Assembly (NCBI RefSeq): GCF_011075055.1
Contig: NC_058148.1
Span: 3,243,322 to 3,307,321, forward strand
Reading direction: 5' to 3'
From: Mangifera indica
Lineage: Eukaryota > Streptophyta > Magnoliopsida > Sapindales > Anacardiaceae
DNA: 64,000 bases
A model generated the notes under the pieces. The model was not told the DNA's origin. It saw nothing but the letters and a program-made list of their open reading frames with translations, and did not search any database. Of the stretch, positions 52,514 through 63,071 are shown in pieces. The first letter of the stretch is position 1, and each line of letters starts with the position of its first letter. The position numbers and the translations under genes are program-made.

Positions 52514-52634
52514 GTGTACAATTTTATATAGAAACAATGATGTATCACTATGTAATTGAGTAATTTTAAATTAGAGATAAAACAACACCTAATCATACAG
52601 TGACATATCATTGTTTTTATGCAAAATTGTGTAT
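52514..52634. mobile_element. Small hAT-like MITE (copy 2), cut by a solo LTR
   Basis: The left arm (GTGTACAATTTTATATAGAA, then ACAATGATGTATCACTATG) is the reverse complement of the right arm (TATCATTGTTTTTATGCAAA then ATTGTGTA). Sequence of the same family continues for a few bases beyond the solo LTR at 54095, so the LTR landed in the right end of this MITE. Confidence 0.55.
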
Positions 52635-54094
52635 TGTAACACCCCATCTCTAGATCATAGCTCTGGGAGTTAATTTATTGGGATGACATGTCATGTAAGC
52701 AGTAACAATTCTCATACATACACACACACACATATGCACACATAGGGGTTACAAAATAATTTTATGAAATACCTCGATAATTTTATTATATAAAATTATG
52801 AAAATCCTTAGTTCACTGAAATCATGTTGATAATAATAAATATAATTATCCTAAATGGTTTAACTCAAATAAATAAAATAAGATGTCTGTGATGGTGGTC
52901 ATGCAGTCATTGAGCTGATCCACTAGCTCCTCACCTGCCTTGTCTTATGCTAACTTGCAAGCTAAAGCAAAACACATGAGTGATAATTCAGCCAGTGAGC
53001 ACACATAATTAATTGAGCTGATCCTAATCGGAATGGATGTCTCAACTGTCACTTACATCCCCTAACATCACAATGATGGCAAATGTCTTTTCACCGACCC
53101 TCAGTATGACATACCTTTTTCTTTTAATGTGGAGGACGGTTATTCCACCTTGGAGGATGGTCATCCTTCTCTTTTACGAGGGTCAATTATCCTAAAATGG
53201 TTAGGAACGGTCATTCCTCTCTAACCTTAATCCTATATACTAAATATTATTTAACGTTAAATTACCAATCTACTCTTATGCATGACCACCAACATCATCT
53301 CCTACCTCGCGATGGGATGGTCATCCCAGTCTTGTTGGGACGAGCATCCTCTACCTCTGCAACTTCCAAAACTATGTCAGTTCCGCGGACGATTCAATAA
53401 CAAAAATATCTTGAAACCATCCAAAATCTCCCCAACTTTATTCCATTCACTAAATCCAATCTAATAACATCCATAATCAATCCAATAACACCTATAACAT
53501 AAGAAACACAACAACCTATAGTAAAACTCAAAGAATTTCACATGTATGATCCTCATATCCTATTATCATCATAGCCATATTTAATGCACACATATACATC
53601 TAAATTTCAGTCATCATAGTATAGCAAATCAATTTATAGAATATACATGTCATGGTAAAACAAGGTAACGAACAAGAGAAGAGGAAAAACTTTCACCTAC
53701 CTCTTCTCTAACGATGTTTAAGTCTTCACATGGCAAGAATTCTGCAGCATTCATTTCTTCGATGTCTCCCAACACTCCCAATCCTCTTTACGCTCTCTAA
53801 TTTAGTGAAGATAGGGTTAATAACGAGTAACCTTAAACAAAATGCATGGAGGAGTTTTATAATCGTTAGAAAACACGCCTAAAACAGTCATCCCTTCTAG
53901 TGGAACTGGTGTCCCTAGGATATGCACTGTGAAAATCGTGTGAGCACGATTTTAAATTGCTAGCTCATAGGGACAGGCGTCCCAAAGGTTTGACTTTTAT
54001 GTTGACTTTGATAATTCAACACTATCAAACCTCTCGGAAGCTAGGATCATGCCAAAAAGACTAATTTACCCTGAACATATCTAAGGTTGCTATA
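52635..54094 (-). mobile_element. Solo LTR, 1.46 kb, perfect TSD
   Basis: Flanked by a perfect 5-bp duplication, TGTAT (52630-52634 and 54095-54099). On the minus strand it begins TATAGCAACCTTAGATATG, then CAGGGTAAATTAGTCTTTTT, and ends GATGGGGTGTTACA. The start matches the fragments at 30788 and 63072. No internal retroelement sequence or partner LTR lies nearby, so LTR-LTR recombination is the likely origin. Ordered motifs (a CACTCATGTGTTTTGC-type segment before GCAGGTGAGGAG) parallel the solo LTR at 26.5 kb. Confidence 0.8.
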
Positions 54095-54190
54095 TGTATA
54101 TTATTTGTATACATAATTTTATAGTTACATTATAATATAACCAAAGTCATGATATCTGATACAAGTGTCCTTTAAATGTGTTTACAAAAA

Positions 54191-55211
54191 GGTCAAAGGA
54201 CTATTTCCCACTTAAGTTTAGATGCGTTTCCAAAATCACACTTATAGAGTTTGAAAAACCTAAAGTCTTATCCATTTAAAATCTTAGTTAAGGTTAAGAG
54301 TAAAACCATTATTTAATAAAAAAATATTTTAAAACTAAAATTTTATTACATTTGCCTCCTTTAGTTTAAAAACTCACAATTCCCCCCACCCAAACTTTGA
54401 AAAATAACATTTTCCCATAAGATTTGCAAACTGTCGTCAAAGACAGCTGTTTTCGGCCATGTTGGCTCTCCCTCTAGTTTATCTCTCTCTACTGATCAAA
54501 TCCCAACCACCGACGAAGACTAAATCATGTTCATCGGACTATCTTTATCTCAAACGTAGATGATTTTGTTTTTATTCGAGATGAAGATGATAGTCAGAGG
54601 TCTCAGATGAAGATGAAATGGTAGTTTGAGAACTTCGATGGTCATTTTTATCTTGAACAAAAATGAAATCATCTTCATTCGAGGTAAAGACACTTTGACA
54701 AAAACGATTTCATTTTCGTTGAAGGAAATCCTTAGCTAGTGGTTGGGATTTGATCGGCAAAGAGAGATAAACTATGAGGGAAAGCCAAAATGATTACTGT
54801 CTCCAATGACAATTTACAAACCCTAGGGGGAAAAATTGATTTTTTAAACTTTGGATAGGGAAAATTGTGAGTTTTCAAATGGAAGGGGGTAAAGAAAAAC
54901 TTTAGTTTTTAAAATTTTTTTTTATTAAATGACCATTTTATCTTTAACTCTAATTGAGATTTTAAATAATAATAAAACTATGTGTACCTATTTTTGGTAC
55001 ATAATTTATATACACAAATGAAGTGTCATCATGTGATTGGATATTTCTTTATTATATGATGACACATGTTTTAAAATTACCTAATTACATATGATACATT
55101 ACTGTGTACATGAATTATATACTAAAAATGGATACATATAACATTGCTCTTTAAATAAATGGATGAAATTTTAGATTTTTTAAATCCTACAAGGTAAATA
55201 ATCCTTTGGCC
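54191..55211. mobile_element. Mutator-like MITE (copy 3) with long inverted arms
   Basis: The left end reads GGTCAAAGGACTATTTCCCA and the right complement GGCCAAAGGATTATTTACCT. The flanks TTACAAAAA and TTATAGAAA agree at seven of nine bases. Inverted similarity is also seen in the interior (CAAATCCCAACCAC near 54500 against GTGGTTGGGATTTG near 54740). A smaller MITE (54969-55149) lies within its right half. The right end is only about 240 bases upstream of the F-box gene's TATA box. Confidence 0.7.
54969..55149. mobile_element. Small hAT-like MITE (copy 3), nested
   Basis: A perfect 8-bp TSD, TTTAAATA, lies at 54961-54968 and 55150-55157. The arms CTATGTGTACCTATTTTTGG and, on the complement, TTATATGTATCCATTTTTAG pair along most of the element. 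It is inside the Mutator-like MITE, so it is younger than that element. Confidence 0.75.
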
Positions 55212-55450
55212 TTATAGAAAAGATAATAATCTGAACGGTAAGAAATCTCAAAATTTTGAAAATAAAGCGGGCCATTTCATTTTTGCAAAGGTTGCCGAGA
55301 AATAACGAAACCAAAAACAATTTCATTCCATTTCAATTGCGCTCCCTTCAAAGGTTGCCGTTAACCCGAACTTTTTCAAAATTTTAAAAAACCCTTAATG
55401 CCCTCCCTTCACATTGCGCTCCCTCTTCTTTCTTTTTTTATTCTTAAGCT

Positions 55451-55460
55451 TTATATATAT
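55451..55460 (+). promoter_or_regulatory. Probable TATA box of the F-box gene
   Basis: TTATATATAT is preceded by a CT-rich tract (55400-55440), a common arrangement in plant core promoters. It predicts transcription starting near 55480-55490. Confidence 0.5.
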
Positions 55461-55682
55461 TCATTCTTCTTTCAAAACCCCAGTTGGGTTTTTGCTTTTG
55501 TCGATCTGTCGTGTCTCTCTTGTTAATAGATTTTAATCTGTAACTGTAAGGCTCTTGATCTTGTCTTGGATTTGAGTTTTTTGAATGAAAGTTATGAGAG
55601 ACTGATTTGTTGAAGCTCTTGTTTTTGGATTTTTTTTTGTTGTAGAATTGTGAATTGGGAGGTTTAATATGAATTTGTGCAA

Positions 55683-56142
55683 GTGAGTTTTGGTGGGTTT
55701 TTTTATTTAGGGTTAAATGTACAGAGAAACTTTCTCTTTGTTCCAATTCTGTGTGTTTCTGTCTGTTTTTGGACCCGGGTTTTGCTCCAAAAATTTTTGT
55801 ATTGCATCTGGGTTTCTCATTTGTTAGGAGAAGAAAGTATGATTTCCCTATTTCTAAGCTTTTTGACAGATTATTATGAGAAAAAATAACGAAAATCTTT
55901 ATGAACATTGCTATTTGTTAGGCTCGTTGACTATTTGATGCAGACTGTTTTTTTGGTTGGTATATTTGTTCTGGGTGATTATAAGACATACTGTTCTGTG
56001 AATCTTTTCTGAATTTAAGCTTATATCTTTAGGTTTCCTATTTTGAAAAGTTTGAAATTTGAAGACTAATTTTATCTGCGTTAAATGTGTGTAATTATCA
56101 TTCTTTCTTATTGACTATTACCTGTTTGATTGTTTTCCTCAG
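55683..56142 (+). other. Probable 5'-leader intron of the F-box gene
   Basis: The acceptor TTGTTTTCCTCAG ends at 56142, three bases before the ATG, and follows T-rich sequence typical of plant introns. The donor AAGTGAGT (GT at 55683) is the best candidate but not the only one. Leader introns ending just before the start codon are common in constitutively expressed plant genes. Confidence 0.5.
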
Positions 56143-56145
56143 AGA

Positions 56146-57655
56146 ATGGACTCACTCCCAGATGCCATTGTTCATGACATTTTATCACATATGAATAGTG
56201 CTCGAGATGTAGCAATATGCAATTGTGTATCCAAGAGATGGAAGGACTCATTTCCTTATCTTAGAAGTCTATATTTTCCTCGAAACTCTTTTGACGACCA
56301 CAGCAGTAGTGACAGACCTGATACTATTGTGTTGAAGATGATATCATCTATTGTTTGTTTGGAGGAGCTTATTGTGTATTGCCCGTTTTCTAGTGCTGGC
56401 CTTGCCTCGTGGCTGTCACTTGTGGGTTCAACACTAAAGCATCTTGAACTTCGAATGGATAATCTTTCTGAATATCAGGTCTGTCTTGAGAGGCCCTCAA
56501 AATTGGATTGCATTAGTAGTGCAAAGAATTTGGAGTCCCTAAAGCTTTGGGGTGTTCTAATGATTAATTCACCCAGTTGGGATGTTTTCCGCAAACTTAA
56601 GAACCTTGAAATTGTTGGTGCGAGATTGAAGGATCCAGCACTGTCCACTGCCCTTAGGGCTTGTCCTAATTTGACCAACTTGTTGCTGCTTGGCTGTGAA
56701 GGGGTTATGTCTGTTTCAATTGAGTTGCCACTTTTGGAAAGGTGTAAACTGGATTTTTATGGCTCTGGCAACAGCTCACTTTCTCTCTCTTGTCCAAAAA
56801 TTGAATTCCTTGAGGTACAAGGCTGCAGTTGGATAAGGGTTCGAGAAACAAAATGCTTGAGGAATCTTTCAATTTCCAATAATGCAGGTAATTTCTTGAT
56901 TAGGATTATTTACTACTCAGAAGTTTGATCAGGTTATTTATATATTTCCAGCTTTTTTCTTTTAATGATTGGTGGATACAGAAGTTCCTGATTCTATAAA
57001 CTATAAATGTGACTGATTATATGTTCTTGTAAATGTTTAGGGAGAGTTTACATGGTAGATTTTGGGAAACTGGTGGCTCTTGAGTCCTTGACCATGAGAG
57101 GGGTCCAGTGGTGTTGGGATGCAATAAGCAAAATGCTTCAGTGGGCTAGTGAGGTGAAGCATCTCTACATGAAGGTTGAATTCACTGGGGACTTTGATAC
57201 CCTTCAGCCCTTTCCAGAGGTTGACTTTGTTGATTTCTTTAATAGTCATCCGAAGCTGCAGAAGTTTGATATCCATGGGGCTATGTTTGCCGCTTTTTGC
57301 CAGAGAAACAGCCTGAAAAGTGTATGTTGACCATCTTCAAGTGTTGTCAATTATCTATCTAAATTAAGCTTCAAAGATAGCGTTCATTAATAGAGCACAA
57401 ATTTTCCCAATTTTGCAGGTTGAATCAGGGTTTGTGATTCCATGTTTGGAGGAAGTAGTAGTCACAGTAAGATCACCACTAAATGCTGAACAGAAAATGA
57501 GCACTCTTGAGTCCCTGTTGAAGTATGGTAAAAATTTGAAGGCAATGATAATAAGAATTCTTCAAATGAAGAGCAGCCACCGCAGTTCAGATGATTTCTT
57601 TGATGAGATTTGCAGGTTTAGATGCATTAACCGCAAGATAGTTCGAATTGAATAA
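56146..57655 (+). CDS. F-box/leucine-rich protein, At1g10780-like; intact, three coding exons
   Basis: Exons 56146-56887, 57041-57321 and 57419-57655 join to 420 codons (419 residues plus stop), all with GT-AG junctions and matching phases (1, then 0). Residues 3-42 form the F-box (LPDAIVHDILSHMNSARDVA...CVSKRWKDSF), which docks on SKP1/ASK in SCF ubiquitin ligases. Residues about 60-400 are a leucine-rich, RNI-type region with repeated LESLKLWG, LKNLEIVG and LTNLLLLGC units that would bind the substrate. The architecture and many segments (RVYMVDFGKL, MRGVQWCWDAI, VRSPLNAEQKM) match the Arabidopsis At1g10780 type as I remember it. The substrate is unknown. The start is the first ATG after the leader acceptor. 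The stop overlaps GAATAAAG, a possible polyadenylation motif. No disabling change was seen, in contrast to the decayed TEs around it. Confidence 0.93.
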
Positions 57656-58111
57656 AGCTCACATGTCCTTTAATTTTATCTCACATTATTCCTTTTTAGT
57701 TCTCTGATCAACAGTTTTGACTGCTAGTAATTAAAACTAATTTAGTTTTATAACAATGGGTTTACAACCCACTGAGAATGTTGTATTATTTAACATTGTG
57801 AAATAACATCTGGAGTTCTAATACCATTCTTGTAATTTCATTGAGAAATTGATGCGATGGTGGACAGTCAGTAGGAAAGAAAGAAACTGAAGCACTAATA
57901 AGCTCAACAAAATCATATTGTGAAAACACAAAACCATAGCCCAAGCAAGCCCAACTCGGTTGACAATGATGACACTCCCACTTGCGTTGAACATTATGAA
58001 CCAAGACCATTGATGCACAGGCTCCATATAAACTCACAATAATCAGCTTAATTCTGGCCAATCCGTCCACCCTTGAAACAAAGGTAGAAAACTGAGATAA
58101 CGGCAACAGTA
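57656..58111 (+). other. 3' UTR and flank of the F-box gene
   Basis: Moderate-GC DNA after the stop, up to the TSD of the next MITE. The antisense ORF at 57786-58106 shows no recognisable domain and is not called. The exact polyadenylation site is not visible. Confidence 0.45.
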
Positions 58112-58119
58112 GATCAAAA

Positions 58120-58825
58120 CCTAGTTAGTAAATATGTGTATTATTCACGTTCTTGTATTATTCATATATTAAATGCATTCAAAAGAATTTTTAAATCCAA
58201 AAACGTATTAGACGTGTATTTTACGTTCTTAATGTATTAAACACAAATTATACGTTGTATTTTATGTTTGCGGTATTTTTGAATTTTCAGCTAAACTTAA
58301 AGTACAAAATTGTCCCTTTATTTTCAATTTTTTACAAAAATGCCATTACCATTAAAAAAAAAAAAACTTAATAACATTTCTTTCTTAATTTCTAGCCTTA
58401 ATTTTCTGTTTTTCTCACCTTTGGTTTGTACAAAGATTCACTCTGATTTAAAGTCTAAAATCCAAACTGATTAATTTGTTTGTTTTTCCCAACTGACTGG
58501 TTTGTTACTTATTATATAAAGAATTTTGATTATATATTATATTATATTAGGTTTAATAATTAATTAAATATTTTATATTTGAATTGTTATATTGATTTTC
58601 AATAAGAGATTTATGAAAAGTACTCAAATTATTCTGATATTGTCGTATTTTTAGAAACGTATTATTGATAATGTGTCGTATTAAACCTGTATATACACGT
58701 TTCGTACTTTTCCCATATGCAAATTTTAGGGGCGTTTTTATTAAACGTATTTTTCATTATTCACCATATTATACCCATATATTTCACGTATCATTTTTTT
58801 TCTATTTTCTTATTTACTAACTAGG
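58120..58825. mobile_element. Non-autonomous hAT-type element, 706 bp
   Basis: The ends are a perfect 15-bp inverted repeat, CCTAGTTAGTAAATA, flanked by a perfect 8-bp TSD, GATCAAAA (58112-58119 and 58826-58833). The interior contains many ATACGTTTAAT/ACGTATTA words on both strands near the ends and no ORF. The 8-bp TSD points to hAT. Confidence 0.82.
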
Positions 58826-58848
58826 GATCAAAAAGACCAAAACTTTAA

Positions 58849-59330
58849 GGGGGCTTTTGGTTCAAGTTATTGAAGATTACCTTAGTAATCTATCTTTTAT
58901 TCCCTTGTTTGGTTTGTCAGTAATAAAAGATTATAGTAATCTTCTATTACTAATGCTGACGTGGCAGGTAATATAAGTGGTAATCTGATTCCCACCTTCA
59001 CCTTAGGTATTTAAATATTACCAAGGTAATCTTGATTTTATTATAATTATATTATTATTTATGAATTTTTTAAGATAAAAATAAATTTATTTTTAATTAA
59101 TATGACAAATAATATAAAAAATATTTAAAAATAATTATATTCAAGGGCATTTAAGTAAAATAATTTACTAATAATCTTTTATTACCTTTAACCAAACACA
59201 ATAATTATTTATACCTATCAAATTTTATCAAACATAGTAATCATTTATACCTAGTAATCTTCTAAGTAATCTATCTTCAAGGTAATCTTTCTATTTTGAT
59301 AATAAAACATTACCCAAACGAAACGTCCCC
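58849..59330. mobile_element. Tourist-like (PIF/Harbinger) MITE
   Basis: The left end GGGGGCTTTTGGTTCAAG and the right complement GGGGACGTTTCGTTTGGG match the GGGNNNGTTTGG ends common in Harbinger MITEs. They are flanked by the 3-bp TSD TAA (58846-58848 and 59331-59333). The arms repeat TAATCTTTATTAC-type words (AAGATTACCTTAGTAATC). It lies 23 bases from the preceding hAT element. Confidence 0.75.
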
Positions 59331-59589
59331 TAAGAGTTTGGAACAGTCCAAGGAAATAATAAAAAAGAAAAGGATTGTCCAAGAACCATTGTTATTAATA
59401 TCTTATGATACAAATAAAAAACAATTGATACATACTTTAAAGTGTATTAATTTAATATGATACGGTGAATATATTGTATGATATGATTTATATTACTAAT
59501 ACAAATTGATACATCTTTTTAGAGATATAAAGATGTATATATTAGAGGTGTATCTAAGTATGATGACGTGGAGAATCATCTCCATCCTA

Positions 59590-60250
59590 AAGGCTATTAA
59601 CAAATTGCTCTTTAAAAATGCAGTTTGGCAACCTTATTCTTTGGGTCAACACCAAGTTCTCTAAGGATTTCTTCACTTCAACGAGCTCCATCGCTTTATC
59701 TCGAACCATACAAACAATGTTAAGGAGGATAGAGTCCACATCTATAATCTCATTGTTGAATATTCTATTATTTCCTTCTTTTCAAATTAAATAAAAGGTA
59801 GGCCCAAGCATAACTTTCCCACTATGCTTCAAACATTTCCCTCCCCATTTCCTAGCCAAGCACTAAATGTAATCTAAGCCACGACATAGCATCATAGCTT
59901 ATGCATATTTTCTCAAGCACCTTCTTGCATAAGTTCATACAGTAACATTACAAAAAAACAAAAAAAAAGTGATCAAAGGATTCTATGGAAGAATTACACA
60001 AGCCATAATTTGCATTATTTATAACTCCATACCTTGCAAATTTTTCTCTAGTCTTGAGTCTATCTCTTATCGCAGGCCAAAGAATAAATGCATGCTTTGG
60101 AATGTATTTCCGAAACCAAGTTAGGTCTCCCCATTCAACCCGTAGCTTCCTCCTCTTAGTATTTAAAGCCTATTGGTGATTTAAGCAATGCTAAGGTTAT
60201 TACTCGAAACTTGAGCCATCTAGAAATATTTTGTATGTATTTATTCTTTG
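59590..60250 (-). pseudogene. LINE 3' remnant: zf-RVT end of ORF2
   Basis: The minus strand reads WFRKYIPKHAFILWPAIRDR then LKTREKFARYGVINN near 60010-60120, followed by a CNSSIESFDH segment near 59970-60000. These match the C-terminal zinc-binding reverse-transcriptase domain of plant L1 ORF2 proteins. Further similarity fades by about 59600. The reverse transcriptase proper is missing. It is separate from the LINE 5' relic at 25-29 kb, which lacks this part. Confidence 0.75.
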
Positions 60251-60584
60251 AAGGGAAGTAATAGGTGAGGCAATTTAGAGCCCTGGTATTTAGAGCTTTT
60301 TGAGGCCATTGTACTTACAAAAATTAGGTTTTGGGGTAGGGAAATGCATAACCAAGTACCAACCCTTGCTTCATTCATAATAGAGATGAATATGTCATTT
60401 CTTGTTCCAATAGTTACGGCAGTCACTTCGTAAAATAAATTTGTGTGAATTATTTTTAAGTAATGTTGGCCAAAAAATAAAGTAAAGGTGATTATAGAAA
60501 GAGTAATATTATATGTGTTACAGTTGTGACCTAGAGCCAATCATATTTGTTTTTTTGTAATTGAATATTTGTTAATTATTAGTA

Positions 60585-62160
60585 ATTAAAGGTTTTATCA
60601 TTTATTCATATTTGTGATTTAACGATATGTTTGCAAAAATAATATGTGCTTAGAATGGTTGAACTATGGCGAGAGAATCAAATGATTGATCGTAAAAACT
60701 CTATATACACATGTAGTGGTAATTAGGGCTGGATTCGAACTGAACCGAGCTCGGCTCGCAGCCAGCTCGGGCTCGGCTCGCTTTATTTAGGGGTGGCTCG
60801 AGTTCGGCTCGAGCTCGACCTGAACTCGACTCGGCTTGAGTTCGGCTCGTTTTTGGCTCGGCTCGTTTTTAGCTCGGCTCGGTTGGTTTTTCATATCAAA
60901 ACGATATCGTTTTGTGTATATATATGGATCAAAACGACGTCGTTTTGTATAAAAAATTTTTAAAAAAATTTGCCCTGCCAAGCCAAGCCAGCTCGAGCTC
61001 GACTCAAGCTCGATCGAGGCGAGCAGAGCCCGGCTCGTTTTGGGCTCAAACCGAGTCGAGCCGAGCCCGAGCTCGAGCTGGCTCGGTTCGAATCCAGCCC
61101 TAGTGGTAATTCTAAAACCATACATAATCCTGACATTACATTGATTAAGGGTATAAATAATCATGATGAGATTATCACAATGTTGAGCAACTCTACCAAA
61201 AGGTAGTGAAAAATTTTATGGGTCAAACTTGTTAGCCGATGGCTTCGTGCAATACATCGGTGCATGTTGTAGATATGTTCACCAGATCAACCCAATTAAA
61301 GATTTTCATAGTGTAAACGTGTTCATATGGATCATTTCACTTAAGGTTACTAGATCGTCTCATGTAAGGATCGTTATGGTTTGACTTCATCCAACGTGTC
61401 ATCGTAAGAGGGGTAACTATAAAGGTGGTTATTGGTTATGCCAATATGTATAAGAAGACTATAGTTGATCAGTAAAAGATTTGTTATTCTAGAGCACAAG
61501 AGAAAATGTCTCTAATTAGAATACTAAAAGACATCGATGACCACTTGAATTTGTGGCCACAGTAGGATTAAGTCGAAGCCTGTTCTGAATTGTTTGGTCA
61601 TTAATAGATATCAGTTCATATCGAGGACTTACTGAGATAGACACGTATCTATATCTAAACCTTAAGAGATATTGATTGACAAAAAGATTGTATTATGTAT
61701 AACCGTGAAGTTGGTAAAGCTTTAGAGTTATTCACTAACACTTTATTGATCTTGTGGTTATGATGCTTTGTTAGAGACTAATCTTGATCTATATTTGGAT
61801 TCGATTTAGATTTGGACACTGCCAACTTAATAGAGAGCTTATGGGTCACACGTATATTAAGAGTTGTTTTGAACTCAAAAGTTATAGGATTATCTGAGAC
61901 AAATGTGGTCTAGATACTAAATTGAGGGTTTTAAGTCTTAGGAGGTGTTATAGACTAAAATGTAATAATCCTGGGTTTTATAGGTTGTCTAGAAATTATG
62001 ATTAAATTGGGTTTGTTTATTAGGATTGGAAAAACCCAATTAGCTTTTTGCTAAGAGGACGAATGTTGAAACATCCATTCATATTGGCTCGAATTTGGAT
62101 ATTTTATCCGAAATCTTATCTGTGTATGTAGCATGATTTCTGGGATTTCATTGATCTGGA
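60585..62160 (+). repeat. Dispersed repeat copy B (partner at 31.8-34.3 kb)
   Basis: Collinear with copy A: 60585-60715 pairs with 31850-32050 and 61250-61920 with 33470-34170. This copy contains the GC-rich MITE at 60724-61102 instead of the 1.35-kb segment found in copy A. No ORF with a known domain. Confidence 0.6.
60724..61102. mobile_element. GC-rich hAT MITE, 379 bp
   Basis: The ends TAGGGCTGGATTCGAAC and the complement TAGGGCTGGATTCGAAC form a perfect inverted repeat. They are flanked by a perfect 8-bp TSD, GTGGTAAT (60716-60723 and 61103-61110). TAGGG ends plus an 8-bp TSD are classic hAT features. The body is made of GGCTCG/GAGCTCG words on both strands. Two palindromes sit in the middle: AAAACGATATCGTTTT (near 60898) and AAAACGACGTCGTTTT (near 60934). 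It is the best-preserved member of the AGCTCGA-rich family. The overlapping ORFs on both strands reflect composition only. Confidence 0.88.
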
Positions 62161-63071
62161 TAAGATAAGGTAAAAAGTGAAACAACCATTTATTCTAGAC
62201 AAATGTCTGTTTGTGGTGAATTCTATAAAAAAAAATGCACAATAACATTTCTTCTTCGTCATTCCCTTTTGAAAAAATTCAAGGAAGAAAGTTTGTTATC
62301 TTTACCATATCGTTTGTTCACACAATATAACAGTCCACTGTGGATGTTTTCTGACCTCGATTCTGTCCTAGCTTCATATGGATTCCTACATTCCTCCTTA
62401 CCATTGGAAAGTGTATTTCTTACTATGAAAAGACCAATGGAGCTTACAAACGTTGGTATGACAATCTTGGATATCTTTTGATTGAGATTACATGTTCATG
62501 TGATGCATTTGTTATAAGATCTATGCATAGAGTATTCCCTCTTGATTGTTTGTTTTTAAAAATTATCTTTCTACTGTTCTGGTTGACTTCTAATCATTAG
62601 AATACTTTATCAATATGTATAAACAAATTATAAACTTTTTGTGTACAACCTGATATAGTAGTATCGGAATGGGTGATTTTAAAGTGAGAGAAAAGTAAAT
62701 AATCACATCACATCACTTAATCACCATCTGCTACCTTAGGTTGTATAATTTATTTATATACATAGGTTTATTCTTAAAGAAAAGGTTTTGAATGTTTTGA
62801 TTGTTAATATTTGGTGGAAATTTATGTTTAGTTAATTTGTCTAATATAAAGGGAAAAAGTTTCAATAGTGTATAATTGTTTCTTTTTTAATCTGTTTAGA
62901 ATAGGTTTCACTAAAATATAAAGAGTTGACTTGAGTCCAAATAAGAGCTAGTTCGAGTTTGATTCAAACTTATAATGGCTAGCTTGAGGTAGTTCAAATG
63001 GTAAATAGTGACACCTAAAAGAAGAAGAATTGTCAAAAATGTTAAGCTTTAAGCGAAATTGACGAGTCTCT
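62161..63071. other. Spacer without supported gene
   Basis: An ORF of 92 codons at 62203-62481 has no recognisable domain, no splice partners and no promoter, so it is not called. A short GAGCTAGTTCGAGTTTGATT patch near 62945 recalls the hAT-like repeat family. Confidence 0.45.

Noticed and set aside
55444..55908. 154-codon minus-strand ORF
   Set aside because: Antisense to the leader and leader intron of the F-box gene; lysine/asparagine-rich translation of T-rich intron sequence.
57786..58106. 106-codon antisense ORF after the F-box gene
   Set aside because: No recognisable domain; it lies in the 3' flank of the F-box gene and has no promoter or splice support.
60787..61206. Overlapping ORFs on both strands with Arg/Ser/Glu-rich repeats
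   Set aside because: They are translations of GAGCTCG-type repeats inside the hAT MITE.
62203..62481. 92-codon plus-strand ORF
   Set aside because: No family resemblance and surrounded by repeat DNA; ORFs of this length arise by chance at this window size.
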